Positions 43,801 through 53,100 of a stretch of DNA of 64,000 nucleotides are shown one piece after another. The stretch spans positions 310,001-374,000 of the forward strand of contig NZ_JAAALO010000003.1 in NCBI RefSeq assembly GCF_009908295.1. The letters run 5' to 3'. Source of the DNA: Micromonospora rubida (GTDB lineage: Bacteria > Actinomycetota > Actinomycetes > Mycobacteriales > Micromonosporaceae). A program made the position numbers and the translations under genes. Within the stretch, counting starts at the first letter, position 1. Every line of letters begins with the position of its first letter. Below the pieces are notes generated by a model. That model saw nothing but the letters and a program-made list of their open reading frames with translations, was not told where the DNA came from and did no database searches.

Positions 43801-46800
43801 GCGCCCGCCGGCGGCGTCGCGGCGGTGGTGGCCGCCCTGGCCGGGGAGCTGCTGGCCACCACCGTCGAGGCGGACAGCGACTTCTTCGCCTGCGGCGGGG
43901 ACTCGCTGAGCGCGGCGCAGCTCGCCGCCCGGTGCGCCGCCGCCTTCCACCGCGACGTCGACCTGGCCACGGTCTTCGCCAATCCGACGCCGGACCGGCT
44001 GGCCGAGGCGATCGGCGCGCTGCCGGAGGCCGCGCCGGACGACACCGGCGACGGCCCACCGGAGCCCCGCCGGCCACAGCCCGGCGACCGGACGGCACTG
44101 ACCCCCACCCAGCAGCGGTTCTGGTTCGCCGCCCGGCTCCAGGGCCCGGCCGCCCAGGTCGTGCCGATCCCGCTGCGGCTGGCCGGCCCGCTCGACGTGG
44201 ACGCGCTGCGCGCCGCCCTGGTCGCCCTGCTCGAACGGCACGGAGTGCTCCGTAGCTGGATCGTCGGGTGGGGCGACGGGGTCCGCGCCGAGGTGCACGC
44301 CGTCGACGAGGACGTCCTCGCCGGTCACCTCGCCCTCCGGACCGCCCGGGACGCGGCCGACGCCGACCGGGCCGTGGCTGCGGAGATCCGTCGGTCGTTC
44401 GACCTTCGGGAGTCGTGGTTCCGGCCGTACCTGAGCGTGCTCGACGACGGTGAGCACGTGCTGCACCTGGCGGTGCACCACATCGCGGTGGACGGCGACT
44501 CGGTCGGCATCCTGGTCCGGGAACTCCTCGACAACTACCAGCGCGCCCGCCGGGGGGAGTCGGTCCGGCGGGACCCGGTGATCCAGTACCCGGACGCCGC
44601 CTGGGCGCAGGAGGGGACCCGGCGGGCGGCCGACCGGCTGCCCGACGCCGTACGGGCGCTGGCCGGCACGGTCGACCTCGACCTGTCGGCCGCCGACCCG
44701 GACCCGGGGGACGCGGCGACCCGGCGGCTCACGGTGCCGGTCGACGCGTATCTCGCCGACGCGGTGGCCCGGCGCCACGGCGTCACCCCGTACTCGGTGG
44801 TGATGGCCGCCTGGCAGCGAGCGTTGGCCCGGTGGAGCGGTTCCACCGGCTTCGCCGTCGGGTTGCCGGTGTCGCTGCGCGACGGGACGGGCGCCGACGT
44901 CCCGGGACCGTTCCTCAACACGGCAGCCGTCCGCGCGGTGCCGACCGACGGCACCCGGGCCGAGCACCTCGCCCGGGTCCAGGAGAGCCTGGCTGCGGCG
45001 TACTCGTACCGGTTCGTGCCCTTCGACCGGGTGACGGCGCTCGCCGACCGGCGGCCGGACCGGGCAGTCCCGGCATTCCGGACGATGGTGGGCTGGGAGC
45101 AGGGCCACGAGGCCGCGACCGTGGGTGGACTGCGGGTGGACTGGTTCGAGCCGACCCCGCTCGGCCTGCCGGCGCCTCTGGTGCTCACCGTCACCGCCAA
45201 CGGCCGGGCGCACACCCTGGCCGTCCGGTTCGACTCCGGCCAGGTCGGCCGGCGTCGGGCCGCCGACCTGGTGGACCTGCTGGTGGCGGAGCTGGGCGAC
45301 GAGACTCACGTCGGGTGGGCCGGCGCCGCGACCGGGGTGGTCGACCGGTTGGCCGACCGGGTGGCGCGGCAGCCGGGCCGGCCCGCCGTCGTGCAGGGCG
45401 AGCGGGTGTACGACTTCGCGGAGCTGGACCGGCAGGTGAGCGCGGTGACGGCCGGGCTGCGGGCGTCGGGTGTCGAGCGTGGACAGCCGGTGCTGGTGTC
45501 GCTGGCGACCCGGCTGGACACGCTGGTCGTGGCGCACGCGCTGTGGCGGCTCGGCGCGGTGTACGTGCCGCTCGGCCCGACCCCGCCGGTGGACCGGGTG
45601 CGCCGGATCGCCTCGGTCAGCGCCGCCGGATGGCTGGTCGCCGACCGGGGCGCCGACGATGTCCCCGCTACGGACGGCGACACCGGCGGGGCGCAGTTGA
45701 CCCGGATCGCCTGGCCGCTCGACGCCCCCGCCGGCCCGTCGGAGCACGTCGGGCCCGGGCCCACCGATGCGTCCAGCTACCGTCCGCTGCCGTCCGAGGC
45801 GGCGTACATCATCCACACGTCCGGCTCGACCGGGGAGCCGAAGGGCGTCGTGGTGGAGCACGGCCAGCTCGCCGCGTTCCTCGACGCCTTCGGCGCCTTC
45901 GCCCCGTGGACGGGAGCGCGGTGCCTGGTCGGGCTCGCCGCGCCGACCTTCGACGCGAGCGTGCTGGAACTCTGCTGGCCGGCCCTGCGCGGCGGCCCGG
46001 TCGTCTACCCGACCGAGTCGGTCACCTTCGACCCGGCCCCGGTGGTGCGGGCGTTCGCCACCGCTCGGGGACATGGCTGGCCCACAGCGTCCTTCGCCAC
46101 CCCCAGCCTCTGGCAGGAGGTGCTCCGCCTGGACGCCGACGCCGTGCGCGATGTCGCCGTCGGCACCGGTGGCGAGCCGGTATCAGCCGACCTGCTGTCC
46201 GCGCTGCGCGCGGCGGGCGCCCGGCCGAGCGTGTTCTACGGCCCGTCCGAGGCGACGATCATCTGCGCCGGTGTCCAGGCCGCTGCCGAGCCCGGATCGG
46301 CGCTGGTCGGTGTGGCCCTCACCCCGAACCGGCTGCACGTCCTGGACGACGACGCCCGCCCGGCCACCGAGGGCGAGGCGTACGTGGCCGGGCCCCTGGT
46401 CGCCCGGGGCTACATCGAGGCCCCCCGGGACACCGCCCTGCGGTTCGTGCCCGACCCTGAGGGCACCGGGGCCCGGATGTACCGCACCGGTGACCGGGTT
46501 CGTCGCCGTGCCGACGGCGTGCTGGTCTTCCTCGGTCGCCGTGACGACCAGGTGAAGGTGCGTGGGGTACGGATCGAACTGGGGGAGGTGCAGGCGTGCC
46601 TGACCGCCCACCCCGGGGTGCAGGCGGCGGCGGTCGTCCTCGTCGGCGAGGGCGGGACGGCGCGGCTGGCCGCCGCCGTGGTCGCCCGCGATCCGGCCGC
46701 CGAGCCCGGTGACCTGGCCGTCCAGGTGCGGTCCTGGGCCGAGTCCCGGCTCGTCCCGCAGGCGGTCCCGGTCGTCGTGCCGGTCCAGGCCCTGCCGGTG

Positions 46801-47172
46801 TCGGACAACGGCAAGATCGACCGGCAGGCGTTGCTGGCCCGGCTCGGGGGCCACGCCGCCGAGCCCGACCGGCCCGCTGCCTCGGACGACGACCCGGTCG
46901 TCCGACTGGTCGCCGCGGTCTGGCAGGCGAACCTGCACGTCCCGGTCCCGTCGGCCACCACCGACTTCTTCGAGGCCGGTGGACACTCGATCGCGCTCCT
47001 GCACGTGGTGGAGACCATCGAGCGCATCTTCAGCATCGACTTTCCGATCGCGCGGGCGTTCGAGGTACGGACGGTCACGGCGACGGCGGACGAGATCCGG
47101 GCCATCGCCGGCGACAGCGCCGGGCCGACAGCGAGCATCGCGCTGGAGGTATTCGGAGGCAGCCCGCAATGA
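40828..47172 (+). CDS. Non-ribosomal peptide synthetase, C-A-T-C-A-T
   Basis: Two modules in 2114 residues. C1: HHLTCDG (170-176), probably accepting the PKS product. A1: FTSGSTG near 625; pocket code read as DAENLGAIT plus Lys, similar to codes of ornithine/hydroxyornithine-type domains. Its motif A3 has PRG for PKG and A10 is SAGEKPDR. T1: Ser1026 in GGDSL. C2: HHIAVDG (about 1217-1223). A2: HTSGSTGEPKG near 1664; code DALFGGFII plus Lys, not assigned. T2: Ser2054 in GGHSI. GTG 40828 overlaps the PKS stop; the downstream ATG overlaps this stop. The frame extends upstream inside the PKS gene but is not coding there. Confidence 0.94.
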   Translation: MSGERPTRAELRAQILAGRRSFMAPAPSRPAPLPEYPDLLPMTEAQRRLWFADRLAGPQPVFTLSTEIELRPDRDAIAAACRTLVDQHAALRGAVVVEAGVPSIRLRPAADFPVSYVDLGGLSAVAAQAELARHRAQAARYRFDLEHEPLVRFIHLRLPDGKGRLLISVHHLTCDGHSLSLLAESLSTGRPTSERMDYPDYAVWRDSVEQRAALRAEVDRAVAALGDAPYPVRIPADLAPAPTGGSVSPQVGVPADAFEHDIALPAELHDAVRAAAQARRTTDTVLLFAAWARVVAAWTGRTDLVLGMPVSVRDHEDVARIVGLFVNTALVRVAVDPHAPAEDTVAACAAAVARALGTTQAPLERVRRGVYGPAAGPSAGLGVCFNKFSVDPRLMDLVPRLPSPGAAEMPVVLEIADDSRRYHTKLVFDPTLYGPATIARLARAFHAQLAELIPACPAPPDLGRSAPDLPGPGTSHPEPTSSERLGADPAGGAELLDVLREHATADPTRTAVDGETGTLTRQELWDAVDDLTARLRAAGARPGDRVVVDTARGLPALIGLLACLAADTVYVPLSRRLPGPRRAAVAQQAAASWEITDVGGDGPIIRPLPGRPGPELPTAPGYLIFTSGSTGVPRGVHVATGVLLRHARGMVDRLAVRPDDRYLQFAEHGFDAAIEQVIVPLLAGATLVLRGEQPWDPAHFGRISRQTGVTVANLPTPWFAQFTGAPQATWSELAGSALRTVLAGGDVLTPETVARWAASAPQHIALLNAYGPTESVITATVGTVSVIAGGAVPAYPSIGSAVPGHEVLVVDARLGPVAPGEVGELLAGGPLATGYLGDPRATALAFVPHPTRPGERLYRTGDLVRHSPAGGGLEFLRRADDQVKVRGVRIELGDVEAALRAHPDVAEAVATVTDGPDRHFVGWVVLRPGRAVGEAELRTAAAGRLPQVGAPRRVHVLDHLPRSAGEKPDRQALRDRTTDPAAPAAPVSAAPAPAGGVAAVVAALAGELLATTVEADSDFFACGGDSLSAAQLAARCAAAFHRDVDLATVFANPTPDRLAEAIGALPEAAPDDTGDGPPEPRRPQPGDRTALTPTQQRFWFAARLQGPAAQVVPIPLRLAGPLDVDALRAALVALLERHGVLRSWIVGWGDGVRAEVHAVDEDVLAGHLALRTARDAADADRAVAAEIRRSFDLRESWFRPYLSVLDDGEHVLHLAVHHIAVDGDSVGILVRELLDNYQRARRGESVRRDPVIQYPDAAWAQEGTRRAADRLPDAVRALAGTVDLDLSAADPDPGDAATRRLTVPVDAYLADAVARRHGVTPYSVVMAAWQRALARWSGSTGFAVGLPVSLRDGTGADVPGPFLNTAAVRAVPTDGTRAEHLARVQESLAAAYSYRFVPFDRVTALADRRPDRAVPAFRTMVGWEQGHEAATVGGLRVDWFEPTPLGLPAPLVLTVTANGRAHTLAVRFDSGQVGRRRAADLVDLLVAELGDETHVGWAGAATGVVDRLADRVARQPGRPAVVQGERVYDFAELDRQVSAVTAGLRASGVERGQPVLVSLATRLDTLVVAHALWRLGAVYVPLGPTPPVDRVRRIASVSAAGWLVADRGADDVPATDGDTGGAQLTRIAWPLDAPAGPSEHVGPGPTDASSYRPLPSEAAYIIHTSGSTGEPKGVVVEHGQLAAFLDAFGAFAPWTGARCLVGLAAPTFDASVLELCWPALRGGPVVYPTESVTFDPAPVVRAFATARGHGWPTASFATPSLWQEVLRLDADAVRDVAVGTGGEPVSADLLSALRAAGARPSVFYGPSEATIICAGVQAAAEPGSALVGVALTPNRLHVLDDDARPATEGEAYVAGPLVARGYIEAPRDTALRFVPDPEGTGARMYRTGDRVRRRADGVLVFLGRRDDQVKVRGVRIELGEVQACLTAHPGVQAAAVVLVGEGGTARLAAAVVARDPAAEPGDLAVQVRSWAESRLVPQAVPVVVPVQALPVSDNGKIDRQALLARLGGHAAEPDRPAASDDDPVVRLVAAVWQANLHVPVPSATTDFFEAGGHSIALLHVVETIERIFSIDFPIARAFEVRTVTATADEIRAIAGDSAGPTASIALEVFGGSPQ

Positions 47173-50100
47173 CGTTGCAGCTCAACGATCCGGAGCGGAT
47201 GGCCGAGTTCCAGCGCCGGTTGGCCGCCGCCGGGCTCACGCCCCCGCCGGCGGCAGCGGAGCGGGGCCCCGGCACCGGGGTGGGCGCCGATCGGCGGGCG
47301 TTGCAGCCCAGCGAGGCCGGGCTGTGGTTCCTCGACCGGCTGCACCCGGGCAGCCCCGAGTACATCGTCGCCGCAGCCGTCGCCATCCGGGGCGACCTGG
47401 ACCCGGGTCGGCTCGCCGCCGTGTTCGCCGGGCTCGTCGCCCGACACCCCACCCTGCGCACCCGGTTCGCCGACAACGACGGCACCGCGTACGCCGAGAC
47501 GATGCCGGCGGCGCACCCCCCGGCCCCGGTCGTCGAGACCCCACCGGACCTGGGCACCTGGTTGTCCGCCGCGGCGGCGGAGCCGTTCGATCTGCGTACC
47601 GCCCCGCTGGCGCGGTTGCGGCTGGCCGGCGACGGCACCCGTACCGTCGCCCTGCTGACCGCCCACCACATCGTGGTCGACGGCGCCGCGCTGGACACCC
47701 TGCTCACCGAGCTGTTCGCCGGGTACGCGGGCGCTCCGCAGCGCCCCGCGCCGGTCGTGCCCCGCGAGCACCCGCCGGCGACCCGGTCGCCGGAGAGCAC
47801 GGCCTGGTGGCGGGCCAACCTGGACGGGGTCGAGCCGGTGGACCCGCCCACGACAGGCGCCCGCCCGGCCGGACCCCGCCGTGGCCGGCGCGTCGGCCAC
47901 CGCCTCGACGCCGACCTGAACGAGGGGATCGACGCCCTCGTCCGGAGGTACGGGGTGACCCGGCCGGCGGTCTTCGCCGCCGCGTACCGGCTCGTCCTGC
48001 GGGCTTTGTACAGCCACGACGACATCCTCGTCGGAGTCCCGGTCAGTCTCCGCGCGAAGCAGGACGCCGGGGCGTTGGGCAACTTCGTCAACCTGGTCTG
48101 CCTGCGCAACCCGACCCGCGCGGCAACCACCGTTGCCGACCTGCTGCGTGCCGAGCAGCGGGCGCTGATCCAGGCGATCGCCCACCGGGACACCCCGTTC
48201 GACGAGGTGGCCGATCACCTCGCCGGAGGGGCCCGGGGCGGCGACCGGACGCCGGTCCGGGCGGTGTTCAGCCACCACCGCACCCGGGAGCGGGAGGCGA
48301 CCCAGGTGGCCGGGCTGGTGGTGGAACGGCTCGACGTCGACCTGGGCACCGCGAAGTTCGACCTGACCCTGCAGGTGGAGGACGTCGGGGCCGGCTCCCG
48401 GCTGTGGCTGGAGCACGACATCGCGGTGTACCCCGCCGACATCGCCCGCTCCCTGCTGGACAGCTACCGGCGGGCGCTGAGCGCGGTGGTGGCCCGACCG
48501 CAGGCCGCCCTGTCGGCGGTCCGCCTCGACGACCGCCGCCCGGCCGTCGCCCCCGGGTGGACCGGACGGGGGAACCGGGGCGTGGTGGGCTGGTTCGAGG
48601 AGACCGCCGCCCGCCACCCCGACCGGATCGCGGTCGCCGATGGGACCACCTACGGCGAACTGGACGCCTGGGCGGACCAGATCGCGGCCCGGCTGCGCCC
48701 GGACGCCTCGGACGCCTCGGACTGCCCGGAGGCCCCGGCCGGCCCGGACGGCCCACCGGTCGCCGTCCTCACCGGTCGCACCCCGGGGATGCTCGCCGCC
48801 ATCCTCGCGGCGGCGAAGGCGGGCCGCACCTACGTCCCGCTGGATGTCGAACACCCCCTGGACCGGATCCGCCAGATCCTCGACCAGGCGGGCGTCGACA
48901 CCGTGATCACCGACGCGAGCATTCCCGAGGTGCCGTCCGGCCGGCGGGTCGTGGACGTCGACGACTGCCGGCGGGCACCGCGACCGGACACCGCACCGGA
49001 GCGTTCGCCGATCCCGTGGTCCGCCCCGCTGTACCGGATCTACACCTCCGGCTCGACCGGCGCCCCGAAGGGCGTCGCCGTCACCCACGCCAACCTCGGC
49101 TCCCTGATCGACGGGGCGCGGGACCTGCTCGGCCTGAGCCCCGACGACCGGTGGAGCGTGTTCCACTCGGTCGCGTTCGACTTCTCGGTGTGGGAGATCT
49201 GGGCGCCGCTGGTCGACGGCGCCACCGTCGTCCTGGTCGACCGGGACACCGCGCGGACCCCGCAGCGGTTCCTCCAACTGCTCCGCGACGAACGGGTCAC
49301 CGTCGTCAACCAGACGCCGACCGCGTTCGGGTCGCTGACCCAGTCGGTCGTCGCGGACGACCTCGGGAAGCCGGACTCGCTGCGGCTCGTGGTGTTCGGC
49401 GGTGAGGCGTTGCGGCCGGCCACCCTGGCGGGATGGTTCGAACGGTTCGGGGACCGGACCCCTCGCATGGTCAACATGTACGGCATCACCGAGACGACCG
49501 TGCACGTCACGTGGCGGGACATCACCCGCGACGACGTCGGCGTCGCGAGCCCGATCGGCCGGCCGCTGCCCACCCTCGCCACGGTGGTGGTCGACGCCGA
49601 CCTCAACCGCCAGCCCGTCGGGTTCGCCGGGGAACTCATGGTCGCGGGAGCCGGGGTGAGCCTCGGGTACGCCGGCTCCCCGGCCCGTACCGCCCTGCGG
49701 TTCGTCCCCGACCTCACCGGCGGTGGTGGCCGGATGTACCGCACCGGCGACCGGGTCCGTGAGCGCGCCGACGGTGACCTCGACTACCTCGGGCGCGTCG
49801 ACGAGCAGCTCAAGGTACGCGGATTCCGGATCGAACCCGCCGAGGTCGAGCACGCCCTGCTCGCCCACCCCGACGTGACGGACGCTGCCGTGACCGCCGC
49901 CCGGGTCGGGCGGGCCGGCGTCGGGTTGATCGGCTTCGTGCAGGCCGACCCGGCGGCCGAACCGGATCAGATCCGCGCCTTCGTCGCCGTCCGGCTCCCC
50001 GACCACATGGTTCCCCGGGTGCACCGGCTCGACCGGCTGCCCCGCACCGTCAACGGCAAGCTCGACCGGCGGGCCCTGCTGGCCCTGGCCACGGACCTGG

Positions 50101-53100
50101 CCCCCCAGCGGTCCGGCCCGGCCGACGGCGGGCACCCCGTCGACGACCGGGAACGGGCGGCGGTCGCGGTCTGGCGGGACCTCCTCGGCGTCGCCGACGT
50201 CCGGGTCACCGACAACTTCTTCGCCCTCGGCGGCGACTCGATCCTGGCGGTCCAGGCGGCCACGGCGATGTCCGCCCGGGGACTGCCGGTCACCGTCGCC
50301 GACATCTTCGACCACCAGTCGATCCGGGACGTGATCGCGGCCGTCCCCGGCACGACGGTGGCGGAGCCCACGGAGGCCGGGTCCGCGCCGGTCGGCCGGG
50401 CGGACCACCGGCACCTGCTCGCCCCCGCCGACTCCGACCGGCTGCCCGCCGGGGTGGAGGACGCGCACCCGCTGACCCTGCTGCAGCAGGGGATGCTCTT
50501 TCACCAGCTGGAACAGAACAGCTACCTGAACGTCACCACCACCCGGGTCCGGTGCGCCGTCTTCGACGGTGAGCTGCTGCGGCAGGCGTTCGACCGGGTC
50601 GTCCAGCGGCACCCGGTGCTGCGCAGCGGATTCGACCTCGCCACCTGCTCCGAGCCGGTGCAACTGGTCTGGCGGCACGTCGGCGTCGACCTGCCCGTGG
50701 TCGACTGGCGGGGCCGGGACGACGCCGAGGTCCAACGGGGCCTGCGGGCGTGGATGGCCGAGCAGCGCCGGCGGCCGTTCGACCTGACCCGCCCGCCCCT
50801 GGTCCGGTTCACCGCCCACCGGGTCTCCGACACGGAGTTCTGGTTCAGCGCGGTGGAGTGCCACGCCATCCTGGACGGCTGGAGCTTCACCTCCACCCTG
50901 ACCGAGGTGCTGGAGGAGTACGACCGGGTGTGCGCCGCCGCCCGGGACAACCGGCCACTCGCCCGGCTCGTCCCGCCGCCGGACTCGTTCGGCGACCACG
51001 TCTGGCGGGAGCGGCACGCCCTGGCCGACCCGGCGGCGGTCGAGCTGTTCCGGGACGTCATCGCCCGGGCCCGGCCGGTGCGGATCCCGACCAGGACCGA
51101 GGGCGGCGGGCCGGGGCACCGGCAGCGGGCCCTGCTGCCGCTCGACCCCGAGGTGCAACGCGGGCTGGAGGCGGCGACGGTCCGGCTGCGCCTGCCGATG
51201 AAGAGCCTGCTGCTGGCGGCGCACGCGGTGGTGATGTCCGTCCTGTCCAACGCGGACGTGGTCACCCTGGGGATGGTGACGAACGGCCGGCCGGAGACGG
51301 CCGGCAGCACCCAGACCCGGGGCCTGTACCTGAACACCCTGCCGCTGACCGTCAGCGTCGGCGGGCGCGACCTCGCCGACCTGGCCCGGGCCTGCCTGGC
51401 CGAGGAGAGCCGGCTGCTGCGCTTCCGCACCTACCCGGGAGTGGCGACGGAGCTGGCGTTCGGCCGGCAGCAGCTGATGACGACCGCCTTCAACTACACC
51501 CGGTTCCACGCGATGAAGCGGGTGAGCAGCGGCGGCGACGTCCGCCGGGTGGGGCACCTGGAGGAGGAGGCCCCCACCAACTACCCCCTGTACGTGTCGT
51601 TCGACCACGGTGCCGCCGACGACAGCGACCACCTGGTCCTCATCCTGATGGCCTCCCCACGGCACTTCACCGACGCCGCCGTGGAGTCCCTAGTCTCCTG
51701 CTACCGCACCGTGCTCACCGCGATGGCCGCCGACCCGAGCCTGCCGGTGGCCGACGTGGCGTGGTCGACGGGGGACGCCCCGACCGCCACCCCGGCGCCG
51801 GATCCGGGCGCCGTCCCGGGGCTGCACGAGACCGTCATCGACCGGGCGGCCCGCTGGCCGGACCGGGTCGCGGTGCGCGACGCCGGTGGCGCCGTGCTCA
51901 CGTACCGGCAACTGGCCGACGCGGTCGGGCGGGCCGCCGGTGGGCTGCGGTCGGCCGGCGTCGGGCGGGGCGACACCGTCGGGGTCTGCCTGCCGCGCGA
52001 CCACCGGTTGGTGGTGACCGTCCTTGCCGTCCTCTGCGTCGGCGCGGTGTACGTCCCGGTCGACCCCGACCTGCCGGCGGCCCGCCAGCGGGTGATCCGC
52101 GACCGGGCGGCCCTGCGGTACGTGGTCGCGGCCACCCCCACCCGGCCCCGCCTGGACCCGGACGTCCCGGTCCTCGACGTCGACGACCTGGCGGCACACC
52201 CCACGCCGGCCGGGCCCCCGGTCGCCACGCACCCGGGGGAGCTGGCGTACCTGATGTTCACCTCCGGGTCGACCGGGGAGCCGAAGGGCGTCATGATCCC
52301 GCACGGCGCGCTGAGCGCGTTCGACGTCGCGATCGGCGACCGGTACGCCCCGGGGGCGGTGATGCTGGCCGCCACCAACGCGTCGTTCGACATCTCCGTC
52401 GCGGAACTGCTGATCCCGCTGGCCCACGGCGCCGGGGTGGTCGTCTTCGACCGGGGCGGGCGCTTCGACCCGGACGACTTCGCCACGGTGGTGCGTCGCG
52501 CCGGGGTGACCATGGTCCAGGCCACCCCCTCGCTCTGGACCGAACTGCTCGCCGGGGACGCCGACCTGCGCGGGATCGAGGCGTGGACCGGCGGTGAGGC
52601 GTTGACCGCCCGGCTGGGGCGGTCGCTGCTGGACCGGGCCGGTGCGGTGCACAACTGGTACGGGCCGACCGAGACCACCATCTGGTCCACCGTCCACCCG
52701 GTGACCCCGGACGACCTCGACCCGGCGGTGGTGCCGGTCGGCCGGGCGCTGCCCGGTGAGGCCGCCCACGTCATCGGGGCTGGGCTGCGGCAGGTGCCCG
52801 ACGAGATGGTCGGTGAGGTCTTCGTCGGCGGCGCCGGGCTGGCCCGCGGCTACCTCGACGACCCGGCGCGGACCGCCCTGCGGTTCGTCCCCGACCCGTT
52901 CGGGCCGCCCGGATCGCGGATGTACCGCACCGGGGACCGGGCCCACCGGCGGGCCGACGGGGTGCTCCACTTCGCCGGTCGCGTCGACGACCAGGTCAAG
53001 CTCAACGGGTACCGGATCGAGCCGGGGGAGATCGAGGCGGCGCTGGCCGGGCTCGCCGAGGTCGCCCGGGCGGCGGTCGCGGTACGGCACGGTCAACTCG

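Noticed and set aside
46410..51665. Minus-strand open frame of 1751 codons across two NRPS genes
   Set aside because: Antisense shadow of verified C-A-T modules; repetitive Gly/Arg/His composition.
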